NCBI GenBank assembly: GCA_023267515.1
Contig: JAHFNF010000001.1
Span: 16,968-28,591 of the forward strand
Direction of reading: 5' to 3'
Origin: Candidatus Nomurabacteria bacterium
GTDB taxonomy: Bacteria; Patescibacteriota; Minisyncoccia; Phycocordibacterales; UBA9973
Length of the DNA stretch: 11,624 bases
This document shows positions 1-8,800 of this stretch, piece by piece. How positions within the stretch are numbered: position 1 is the stretch's first letter; the number at the start of each line of letters is the position of its first letter. The notes under the pieces were generated by a model. It made no database searches, had not been told where the DNA came from, and was given only the letters and a program-made list of their open reading frames with translations. The translations under genes were made by a program, and so were the position numbers.

Positions 1-227
1 GCTAAATACTGCAAGAGATTGATGACCCCTCCACCGCCAGTGGTTTGCGTAATGCCTGGCACCACGGCGGTGATAGTAGTAGTCGGAAGGCTAGCTGGGC
101 AAGGTCCGGGACCAGTAGAGGTGCAAACTACCGTTGTGCCAAATGAAACTACTGGCACCAGAAGAACCACAGAGATAAAAAAAGCAGGGAAAACTAGCCG
201 AAATAAGAAATGGCGCGAGAGAATCAT
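1..227 (-). CDS. N-terminal part of a secreted protein (3' end cut by window edge)
   Basis: An open frame starts at an ATG (225-227) and runs off the left edge without a stop after 75 full codons. The start begins 25 nt after the stop of the DUF916-like gene, in the same direction. Residues 1-30 form a signal peptide or membrane segment: basic residues at R5 and R10, then a long hydrophobic stretch to about residue 28. The mature part begins with a Cys pair (C35 and C43, around STGPGP), which could form a small disulfide loop, followed by a Thr/Pro/Val stretch and a Gly-rich linker (TTGGGGV at about 62-68). Exported CPR proteins often have such a linker before Ig-like domains; that is inference, because the functional part is outside the window. 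No Shine-Dalgarno sequence is visible. I do not recognise a specific family. Confidence is good that it is a real exported protein and low about its function. Confidence 0.72.
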   Translation of the reverse strand, partial: MILSRHFLFRLVFPAFFISVVLLVPVVSFGTTVVCTSTGPGPCPASLPTTTITAVVPGITQTTGGGGVINLLQYL

Positions 228-239
228 ATTTAAATTATA
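228..239 (-). promoter_or_regulatory. Possible internal promoter -10 (TATAAT) for a leaderless transcript
   Basis: On the minus strand a perfect TATAAT (234-239) lies 6 nt upstream of the ATG at 227, so a transcript would start at or next to the A of the ATG. There is no ribosome binding site in the 25-nt gap, which fits leaderless initiation. No good -35 box is visible: the hexamer 17 nt upstream reads TGGCAA. AT-rich gaps produce TATAAT by chance, so this is weak evidence. Confidence 0.3.
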
Positions 240-252
240 GCCAATAAACTGA

Positions 253-1272
253 TTAGTTGCCAGATGCTCCGCCACCCATATTCTGACTGATGGATTCTTT
301 AGCTTTTTGGATGATAAATCTATTATAACTCTTGATAAGAGTCATCAAAATAAAGAGTCCCAAAATACCTAGAATAATTATTACGATTAAGAGCTGCCAT
401 GGCAATACCCAAAAGGTAGTTTTGGCTTGCAACTCTGCATTAGTACTTCCATAAGTTACCGCAAGGTTAGCCGAGAAACGACCAAAGGCAAAATTGTGCC
501 ATTGATATTTCACCTGGCTGAAAAACCCGGAGGGAATTTTTTCGTCAAGGTTTGTATTCTGCTTTGCCCAAGCAATGGAGAATTTGCGAATCTGGCTAGG
601 GAGCACATTGCCTTGCACTGTATTTGCATCTATTGAGGCTGCTTTAATGCCAAAAATGTTACGAATAGAGACATCGCCCTTTGGACGAGCTCGGTCACCA
701 CCGCCATTTTGAAGTCTATAAAACATTCCCACTGGTAAAGCGGTAAAGAAATGTTGGCTGTTTAGAGTATCAAATTCCAAGATATTTGCTTGTTCTTTTA
801 TGTCACCGTTGACTCGGAGAAGAATCAAAGTGCCTATTTTTGTGCTGATAGAGACCTCCCCGCCACCTGCTGAGTTTGGAGGAACGTCTCCAAAGAAAGC
901 GGCAGCAAAATAACCCCCTGGCGCAGCAGTTTGCGGTATTTTAATTTCAACTGAGATCGTCTTTGATGTACCGGCTGGCAAGTCAACAGATTTTGGAGCA
1001 GTAATCCAAGTGGAGAGTCCTTCTGTACCCTCTTTAAAAACTGGGGTACCACTTTCACCCTCAGCTTCAAAGTTTGCAAAACTTGGATAAAAAGTATTAT
1101 CTTTATCCTTTTCGTTAATAAGAGTAATCTGCTCAACCAGAGTCTGCCCTGGATCTCCAGAAATGGAAAATCTTATCGGCGTCAGAGTCAATGCATTTGC
1201 TTGATGAAAAGAAACTAAGAAAGAGAACACAAGAACCGAGATAGTTGTAAACGAAAGAATTTTTTTATTCAT
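253..1272 (-). CDS. DUF916/WxLIP-like membrane-anchored surface protein
   Basis: This 339-residue protein has a signal peptide (1-27, likely cut after the A-N-A at 25-27), an extracytoplasmic region, a membrane helix at about 292-313 and a 26-residue tail with K314, R318, K323 and K325, so the bulk faces outward. The first beta-sandwich-like half (about 28-160) has PGQ at 41-43, an N-E pair, an LPAG turn at 98-101 and PGGYFAAAFFG at 118-128. These match the usual DUF916 pattern (pGq, then a G-GG segment before an acidic turn). The second half (about 165-285) has NGGGDRARPKG at 189-199 and NVLPSQIRKFSIAW at 222-235, at the place of the DUF3324-like domain. Size and topology match Firmicutes WxLIP proteins, which bind WxL-domain proteins and peptidoglycan. 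It starts 23 nt after the stop of the 363-residue gene and has no clear Shine-Dalgarno, so it probably shares that gene's transcript. The DUF916-like call is recognition by eye; the partner role is inference. Confidence 0.72.
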   Translation of the reverse strand: MNKKILSFTTISVLVFSFLVSFHQANALTLTPIRFSISGDPGQTLVEQITLINEKDKDNTFYPSFANFEAEGESGTPVFKEGTEGLSTWITAPKSVDLPAGTSKTISVEIKIPQTAAPGGYFAAAFFGDVPPNSAGGGEVSISTKIGTLILLRVNGDIKEQANILEFDTLNSQHFFTALPVGMFYRLQNGGGDRARPKGDVSIRNIFGIKAASIDANTVQGNVLPSQIRKFSIAWAKQNTNLDEKIPSGFFSQVKYQWHNFAFGRFSANLAVTYGSTNAELQAKTTFWVLPWQLLIVIIILGILGLFILMTLIKSYNRFIIQKAKESISQNMGGGASGN

Positions 1273-1295
1273 CTTTGATTTTTTGCTTTAGTTTA

Positions 1296-2387
1296 CTAAA
1301 AGTTACCTGTGGCAATAAAAGTGTTGGTACCTGTGTAGGTTCCAGCTGGAGTAGTGCCGGCGATGTTTGCCTCATAACGCATATTCAAGACGTCATCCGT
1401 AGGAGAGGAGTTTGTAGCGAGAGTGGTTGTCGTATTGCTACCCACAAATGACCATAAAGGCGTACCGTAGACATAGTTGGAGGTTATAGTAGCGGTACCG
1501 GATTGCGATTGGGCAGACATAGCGTACTGTGATTGACCTGGAGTACCACCGGTAGCAATGGAGCTCGCCGCCGTAATCGTGCCTGAAGGGGTGCCTGTCA
1601 GAGTGGTACCACTATAAGTAAGAGTGTACCCAGAGGATGCGTTGGTGGCTACTTCCAAAGTATGAGCAATAGTTGAAGAGGTGGTTATACCAGTAACACT
1701 ATCCCCTGCGGCATAGTGAGTGGTGGTGGTACTTAATGTGCCAAAACCTACTGTGTTATCAGAAATAGTAAAGGTAATTGTAGGATCAACCGTTGCCGTT
1801 ATCACTACTTGGTCATCACTTATTATATCAACAGCGGCTGTACCTGATTCAGTGAAAGATCCACCAAGGACAATAGTATCATCATCATCCGCTGCACCGT
1901 TTGTAATCTGAGAATCGCCAGGGCCGGAGCCAGTGGTGTCTGTAGCGTTAGTACCTATTCTTATACGGAGACATTTATTTGTCGCGAGTGGAGTACCAGA
2001 AGTCTTACCAGTAATAGTCACTACGTTACCAGAGGCGGCTGCTCCCCAGTTTGATGCTCCTGCCGAAGCCTGAACATTTTGTTCTGTATAAGAAGCAGTG
2101 GAACAAGTGCCAGTACTACCTGTCGCTACGTCAAAGTCTTCAGCTCCAAGGGCGCTCACCCCGGTAAAATCTGAGGAGAACGTCAGGGTGACCGTAGCAC
2201 TCGCTGCAATACCTAAGGAAGTAGCAAAAAGAATTTCGTGGTTGGCTGCCTGTCCTGTCTTTAAACGACTTAGAGCATCAGAGTAGGTGGTCAGAGTAGC
2301 GCTGGCGGTACGCAAGCCCAAAACTCCAGACATAAACACTATCATTGCTAGGATCAAAACACTGCTTGTAATTTTTCTTATGTTCAT
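1296..2387 (-). CDS. Secreted two-domain beta protein with WxL-like C-terminal domain
   Basis: This 363-residue protein has a signal peptide at 1-30 (basic NIRK, hydrophobic core 9-25, ASA cleavage site at 28-30). The N-terminal domain (about 31-195) is beta-rich, begins with a YSDALSRLKTG segment and has one Cys pair (C95, C139) that could form a disulfide. An SDDQVVITATVDP linker (190-202) leads to a C-terminal domain (about 201-363) homologous to the end of the giant protein upstream: FG-L at 215-218, SGYTLTYSG at 252-260, a tryptophan in LWSFV at 311-315, TPAGTYT at 346-352 and terminal TGNF. I recall this architecture as a frequent Parcubacteria surface protein of unknown function. The C-terminal domain has the layout of a WxL domain but reads W-S-F rather than W-x-L. 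Only the signal peptide looks membrane-spanning, so surface retention must come from binding. It has its own promoter in the 98-nt upstream gap; the DUF916-like gene follows 23 nt later. No Shine-Dalgarno precedes the ATG. Confidence 0.82.
   Translation of the reverse strand: MNIRKITSSVLILAMIVFMSGVLGLRTASATLTTYSDALSRLKTGQAANHEILFATSLGIAASATVTLTFSSDFTGVSALGAEDFDVATGSTGTCSTASYTEQNVQASAGASNWGAAASGNVVTITGKTSGTPLATNKCLRIRIGTNATDTTGSGPGDSQITNGAADDDDTIVLGGSFTESGTAAVDIISDDQVVITATVDPTITFTISDNTVGFGTLSTTTTHYAAGDSVTGITTSSTIAHTLEVATNASSGYTLTYSGTTLTGTPSGTITAASSIATGGTPGQSQYAMSAQSQSGTATITSNYVYGTPLWSFVGSNTTTTLATNSSPTDDVLNMRYEANIAGTTPAGTYTGTNTFIATGNF
1299..1787 (-). other. WxL-like C-terminal domain, copy 1 (363-residue protein)
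   Basis: Codons 201-363 encode a domain that aligns over its whole length with the last 160 or so residues of the giant protein (2842-3333). Shared landmarks in order are T-I/V-GFG-L, SGYTL-Y-G, TLTG-PSG-ITA-SS, W-x-F-V, a Y-x-ANI or YLANI segment, TTPAG-YT and TGNF at the stop. Two genes sharing only this C-terminal piece points to a sorting or binding domain rather than a catalytic one. Confidence 0.75.
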
Positions 2388-2434
2388 ATGATTATACTTT
2401 TAATTAATAAACTTTTTATTTATAAACCTCTAAT

Positions 2435-2465
2435 ATTATATCATATTCTCCATAAATAATGTAAA
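2435..2465 (-). promoter_or_regulatory. Extended -10 promoter for the 363-residue surface gene and downstream genes
   Basis: On the minus strand a perfect TATAAT (2435-2440) is preceded by TG one base away (2442-2443), giving the extended -10 form TGnTATAAT. A TTTACA hexamer (2460-2465) lies 19 nt upstream as a -35 candidate, longer than the usual 17 but tolerable with an extended -10. Transcription would start near 2428, leaving a leader of about 41 nt before the ATG at 2387. This would split the locus into two units: giant plus pilin-like, then the three smaller surface genes. No intrinsic terminator is visible between the units, so read-through is likely. Confidence 0.6.
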
Positions 2466-2471
2466 TAAAAG

Positions 2472-2480
2472 TTATCCACA
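2472..2480 (+). promoter_or_regulatory. Single DnaA-box consensus (TTATCCACA)
   Basis: A perfect TTATCCACA nonamer lies in the only sizeable intergenic gap, directly upstream of the -35 candidate and next to an AT-rich stretch (2388-2470). By simple base counting a given nonamer would appear by chance in about one in ten windows of this size. One box without a cluster does not make an origin. DnaA-responsive regulation of the promoter is possible but unsupported otherwise. Confidence 0.3.
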
Positions 2481-2485
2481 GGGCA

Positions 2486-2833
2486 TTATTTGCAGACAAA
2501 TGAATCAGTTTCGGGAACTTTTTTTGTCTCTTCCACCCTCCCTTGATAATCTGCGCACCAAATCCTACCGAGGCCTACCGCCCGATAGACTAGCCATTTT
2601 TTATCCTCTGACTCACAATTATTTTTAACAATATTGGCCACTTCTTCACTTTTACAAAGATTTTTATAACTTCTTTCCTTGTCATAAAGCCTTTCCGCTA
2701 TCGGTCGGACCTTGGCCAATGCTTTATGGGCGCTGAAAGATTTTAAAGCGAAAAATATAGAAACTAATCCAGCTAGTAAAACAACCGCTATTAAAATTAT
2801 AATTATTTTTTTATTTTTTTTGAAAAATTGCAT
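2486..2833 (-). CDS. Membrane-anchored pilin-like small protein (four Cys)
   Basis: This 115-residue protein has a basic N-terminus (K5, K6, K8, K9), one membrane helix at about 10-30 and an outward domain of about 85 residues. The domain carries four cysteines (C60, C73, C93, C114), so two disulfides are possible. The pattern AERLYD-x-x-x-SY-x-x-LC, then C, W and a WCAD-x-x-G motif (92-98), and a near-terminal Cys, resembles the C-terminal domain of type IV pilin-like proteins common in Parcubacteria. The GFTLIE prepilin cleavage motif is missing, so it is probably a fixed membrane protein rather than a processed pilin subunit. Its ATG lies 5 nt after the TAA of the giant gene, so translation of the two is probably coupled; no separate ribosome site fits. 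Four stable cysteines plus the position suggest an accessory to surface display of the giant. That role is inference, and the pilin link is by pattern only. Confidence 0.7.
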   Translation of the reverse strand: MQFFKKNKKIIIILIAVVLLAGLVSIFFALKSFSAHKALAKVRPIAERLYDKERSYKNLCKSEEVANIVKNNCESEDKKWLVYRAVGLGRIWCADYQGRVEETKKVPETDSFVCK

Positions 2834-2838
2834 AATTT

Positions 2839-5800
2839 TTAGAAATTACCAGTTAAAATATAAGTGATAGTAGTGGTGTAGCTGCCAGCCGGAGTAGTGG
2901 CTAAAATATTCGCCAAGTAGTGCATTGCTATGGAATCACTCGTCACTGCTCCGGAGGATGATGCTATTGGGGTCGTCACATTCGGCACAAATTTCCAATC
3001 AGCCACACCAGAATTATCATAACCGGATACCATAGAGCCTGACCCCGTCAAAGCGCCGCCAATACCAAATTCAGAACTTCCTGGGTTTCCATTCGCATCA
3101 TTTGTCAGGCCAGAGCTCAAGGCGGTAATACTGCCAGATGGAGAACCGGTCAAGGTATCGCCAAGATAAGAGAGAGTATAGCCACTTTCAGCGCTGGTAC
3201 TAATCGTAAATGTGTGGGCTGTTCCATCAGAACCTGAACCGCCCGAGGTTGATGAATCACTATTGGCATAACGTGCTCCGGAAGTCACAAGCTTACCAAA
3301 ACCAATCGTCGTATCATCATTAATAAATGTTATATTAGAAAAATTCCAGCAAGTCTCATTGTTGTGGCTATTGGTCGAATTGGTCGGAATAATTGTGATA
3401 GCTCCTGATTCACAGCCACCATCTTTTACATCAACATAATCGGCGCTAGCTGTACCAGTCGGATGGAAGTGCCACTTGTTTCCAGCTGAATTGGAATAAA
3501 GTTTTATTAGTTGTCCGGAATGCCCGGTAGCGGTAAATGTGTGAGTCACATGGATGATGTGACCAGACGTGTTTGAAAAGTCCACTTCTTTGGCGGCAGT
3601 ATGTGTAATGGTCAGATCATAGAAAGTCGTCGCGCCAGAAACAGTAGCAGTGGTAGCAGTATCTAAGGTGACCAGACTAGAATTTGCGGTAAATGCGCCG
3701 TTGTTTGTCCAATTTCCACCAACATTAAGCGCGTAATTTGTGCCGGTATCAAGTGTATTGTTTGCATCAATCGTCAAATTGCCTGTCGCTACCGTCGCCG
3801 CTTCCAGGGTCTTGGTAGGGGTGCCACTGGCGGTAGAGAGTTGAAGATTATTATAAGTGGTTCCAGTAATTCCTGTTGATGTAGTTCCAGCGTAAACAAA
3901 TGTGGAGCTAGTGCCTGGGGTAAATGTTCCCCCGCCGGTGATTGTAAATGGTTTTGATCCGCCCGTACCCGTGCCAGTCAAGGTAAATGTATATCCGGAA
4001 GAAGCAAGACTAAATGTATCGTTCGCGCCGATTGTAAGCGTAGTAGATTTAGCTAACGAAGCGAGCGTGACTGTCTTGGTCGCGCCATCTACTGTCACCG
4101 CGCCTAGGTCTTGCCCTGCGGTGCTATCCGTCCAAGTTTTCGAAACCGATCCGTCAAAAGTCCAAGCGCCAGTGCCTTTCGTATAGACCGCTCCGCTTGC
4201 GATGGACAAATTACCCGCCAAATTGGTCGTCGGATTATTCGTATCTGCTTTGATCGTGCCATCCGTCAAAGTAAAGTCACCATTCACGTCCAAATTGCCA
4301 GAAAGAATCACTTGGTCATTTGTTGTGCCAGCATTTTTAAGCTCAACATTGTTATAAGTTTTTCCACCCGTCGTCCAAGTTCTATTTGTATTTGTACCGG
4401 CAGTAGAGTTCATAAATACTGTGCTAGTGTCCGCAGTCAAAGTCGCTGAAGAAGACATTGTAAAGTCCCCACCGACATCTAATACCGTGCCGTCGCCTTC
4501 ATTATTCGGTGAACCATCTGTCATATCTAAGACACATGATCCTTGGCAATCAAACGCTCCACTGATTTGAAGATCCCAACCTTTTGTCTTATATGTGTCC
4601 CCGGTCGGAATTGTCAAAGTCGTCGCGTGCATATCGGATTTCAAAGTGGTCACGCCCGGACTCGCGCCGATTTGCACCGCGCCGAGGTCCTGCTTGGTAG
4701 TATTACTATCCGTGAAATCAGTATTAAAAGGAGTGGTCGGATTTTCAAAAATAAGATTTGCACCGGAGGTCGCCTTGGTCCAAGTAAAACCATTAGCCAA
4801 AGAAAACGTAGTTCCTTGCACAGTAATAGTGGTAGAATTGGCTTGCGTAAATCCTCCGGCAGTGCCAGTAAAATTATTTTGCACGGTCATCGTCGCATTG
4901 TTTGTTACACTAAATCCTGGATCACTAACATCAATGTTATAAAACGCTGATCCTCCATTCAATGTGCCAGAGAGTGACTGCGCGGCTCCGCCATTAAAGA
5001 TGACAGTGCCGGAAGAATCGGTAAATGTCCCATTATTCGTATAATTTCCTCCGATATAAACTGGCGTAGAATTTTGAATTTCAAGCACTGCCCCCGGATC
5101 TATAGTCACATTACCTGCGGCTTGGAGAGAAAGGCCAAGCGTGCCATCAAGAACAAGGGTTTGATTATCGTTCACATTTGTAGTTCCAGCTACCAATATA
5201 CTAGCCGCGCCTGAGGCCGTCGTGGTAGTTGCACCTGTGCCATCGCCAAGAGTAAGATTGTTAAAATTCCACGCTGTATCACCACCAAAGCTTCCAGTAG
5301 TATCAACTAGAAATGTTCCGCCAGTCAAATTAATCGTACCATTGCCGGTCACATCTCCTCCATTCACTGTAATATCATTCGTACCTATTAAGGAGCCAGC
5401 AGTCATAATTATGTCCCCATTAATTATTGTGCTATCCGCAAATGTCCAATCCGAACCAGCGCCTGCGTCGTCAAATTTTACATTTTCAAAATTTTCTCCA
5501 CCATCAGTAATGGTAAAACCAGTCGCTATCGCCGTAAAAAAGGTATTTTGTCCAGCCGATGCGGTGAATGTGCCTTCATTATTATAATCTCCTCCGACAG
5601 TGAATCTGTTCGCACCCATATTAAGTGTCCCCGTACCGTCAATATGAACATCTCCACCTTTTGAGGAAGCGTCGTTAGAAGCGGTAGTAGTGATTTTTCC
5701 ACCAGGGGTGTAAGTCATGCCTGTTTCTATGTGAAGCTCGTACCCACCTGCCACGGTCATATCTGTACCGTCAGAATCAAAAAGCATGTCAGTACAGCCC

Positions 5801-8800
5801 CCGCAATTACTTGAGTCATAAGCATCAATATCAGCATTTGTTATAGAGCTTCCGGTTTGGTAAGAAAGTGCCACTGTATCATAATAAAGATTTATACCAG
5901 TGTCTGCTGTGCCATCTGATACATACACAGTATTGGCTTTCTCTGAGGCAGTAGAATAAATAGTAATAATATCACCAGAGCTAGCAGATATTCCTGTAAA
6001 CACGAAAACTCCACTACTATCTGAACATGTTGTGTCGTGTGCAGTACCTCCGTTTACCCGAAGAGAAACTTGATTAGTAAGACCATCGCAAAGACCACCG
6101 TATACTCCTAGATTCCCAGCGTCATGTACTTCGTCAGCCACATACACCGTGCCGGAAACATTAAAGCCCGAGGCTGCAAAGATCCAATGCGGAGCTGCTT
6201 CTCCGTCGTCGTTGTTTCCCCCATTCACGCAGTCTGTACAAGTGATACTGCTTGTAGAAGCATTAGAATCGGTCACATCAAGCCATGTGGCTACTTGAGC
6301 AGAAGTAAAACCAAACGTATACCTTGTAGTCGGTGTGCTTGATACAAGATTTAGTTGATCGTTAATGTCTAATCCGTCAAAATCAAGTGTATGGGTAACA
6401 GTCTGAGTGCTTGAAGCGGCGATAGTTAAAATGCTGTCCGTGGAATCGTTAGTGTTTTCCTGTTTAGTTAAATTGTAAAAAGAAGTACTGCCTGTCAAAG
6501 ACTGGTTGACGCCGGAGAGAGTAACAGTGGAGCTACCAGCGGTGAATGTCCCGTTGTTTGTCCAACTGCCAGGGACAGTTATGGTTGAAGTGGAACTGCC
6601 AGCATCCAATGTGCCTTGGGCGGTAATACTCAGGATTCCAGTTGTAAGATTGTAGTTTGATGCGGAGGTAACAAGTTTTGAGGTGGCTGTCGTTCCGCCA
6701 ATCGTCGTGGTCTTGCCTGTAGCCACAGAGATATCCGCGCTCATATTTACAGTGAGCAATAAAGCATTGGTAGTCGGCGCTATATTGAAATCACCATTTA
6801 CTGTGAGAGCGCTTGTGCCAAAGGTATAAGTTTTTCCACTAGAAGAAAGCGCAGGGGTAAGAGAGAGGTTGTAAAAGGTAATCGGATTATTAGATGTCAG
6901 GGTTACGCTGGCATTTGGATTGAAAATAGTAGTAGAAGTACCCGTAGTATAGACACCAGAAGTATTTTTCGTAAACAAAGTTCCCGAAACGCCAGTCAAA
7001 GTGATATTTGATGCGCGAGCAGTAAAAATGGCGCTTGAGGAATTTGCAATGGATAAAAAGCCAGTGGACAGAGACCAGTTATTTGAAACATCTGTATCTA
7101 ATGTACCAGATGTAATTGTTGTAGTACTACCTGCATTAACTATCGTATGCCCACCAAGAGTATATGTAGGTGTACCGGAAATAGCATTGATTGTAAGGTT
7201 GCCATAAGCAGGCGTACCGGAAACAGTTTGATTTACGCCCGCTTGATAAGTTACTGTTGAAGTGGAGCTTAAACTTATCCCACCTAAAGAGTAAGTAGTC
7301 GGGAAAGTGCTTGCTGTACCGGCAGAGCCGATTTTTAACTGAGTAAGAGCATCCATCACAAATGTGCCATTTGCAGTGCCAACTATTGTATTTCCGCCAT
7401 CATCCAGTGTTCCTGATTGAATATATAACTTGTTCAGAGCACTAGTGTTTGACATAGTAATGACCGCACCAGCGTTCACAAGATTGCTTGAATTATTAAT
7501 CGTCAACCGGTGAAAAGTGGTCGCCGCGGAAAGAAGAGTTGTAGTGCCAGCACCATTCACTACCACTTCCGAGGTACCTTGAGTAAACGTGCCAGTGCGA
7601 GTGAAGAGAGTTCCAGAAGTACCATTTAGATTAATAGTGGAAGCGTTAGCGGTCAGTGTGCCGCCGCTTCCAGAGTTAGTGATATTAAGAAAACCAGTTG
7701 AAAGAGTTTTTCCTCCTGTATCCAGCGTTGAGGCACCAGCAGTAGTGCCGGAAATCGTCGTCGTCTTGGTTGATGCTACAGTAAGGTCGTCAAACATTGT
7801 AACCGTGAGTCGTTTGGTCGGAAGAGATGCTGTCGGATTTATATTGAAATCGCCACTTACAGTAATTGGGGCGCTAGTGCCAAAGTTATAGGCACGATTA
7901 ATACTTCCAAGAGACGGGTTAAGAGTAAGGTTGTAAAAAAAGTTTGAAGGTAAAGCAAATGAGCCAGAGTTTAGGGTTACATCAGCATCTGGATTAAAGA
8001 CAACAGTAGAAGTACCAGCAGTAAATACTCCCCTGGAACCACGGGTGAGTAGTGTGCCGATAGTGCCAGTAAGTGTGATGGTAGAAGTGGAAGAGCTTGC
8101 ATCCAGTTTCCCTATACCAGAACCGCTTGAATCTAATGTTAGAAACCCGGTAGAAAGATTGTAGTTTGAGGCAGAAGTAACTAAGGTAGCAGCGGGGTTA
8201 TTGGTCCCTCCTGGTTTAATGGTAGTGGTACCAGTCGCGGCCACTGTGATATTCGCAAACATATTTACAGTGAGTGTGAGAGTTATTGTAGTGGCGGTTG
8301 GTTTAATATCAAAGTTCCCAGCAATAGAAAGAGCAGTTGTGCCAAAATCGTAGTTGCGTGAGGCGCTCATCGCTGGAGTAAGTTGTAAATTATTAAAGGT
8401 GCTTGCCTCAGCAGTGTTGCCGTTTAACTTTGTCGGGCTTCCATCACCACTGAAAACAACCGTTGAAGTTCCTTCTGTGAAAGTACCAGTAACTAAGAAT
8501 AGCGCCGTCGCCGGGCCGGCAGAAGAAGCAGAAATTGTGATAGTGGAACCGTTAGCCGTAAGCACGTTAGTGCTGTTATTATTAGTAATATTCAAGAGTC
8601 CGGTTGAAAGCGCGTAGTTTGTTCCGGTTGTATCTAAAATTGATTTTCCGAGTGTACCTGCATCAATCGTCGTCGTCTTGGTTGATGCCACCGTGATATT
8701 CCCTGCCATTGTGACAGTCAATGTCCTAGTAGAAACTTTACCGAGCGGTGTGATGGAAAAATTTCCATTGATAGTGACTGCTCCAGAGGCAAAAGTATAA

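Noticed and set aside
19..240. 73-residue plus-strand open frame at the left edge
   Set aside because: It lies opposite the minus-strand signal-peptide gene starting at 227, which has far better coding character and operon spacing.
834..1136. 100-residue minus-strand frame inside the DUF916-like gene
   Set aside because: An out-of-frame shadow within a well-supported gene, without recognisable features.
1287..1300. Small inverted repeat (TTTAG/CTAAA) between the 363-residue gene and the DUF916-like gene
   Set aside because: Five base pairs with one G-C, and no T tract after it in the direction of transcription, so not a terminator.
2391..2396. TATAAT three bases before the ATG at 2387
   Set aside because: Transcription would start inside the coding sequence and no -35 fits; the extended -10 at 2435-2440 is better placed.
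2388..2485. Replication origin
   Set aside because: Only one perfect DnaA box, no cluster of nonamers, and no dnaA, dnaN or similar gene in the window.
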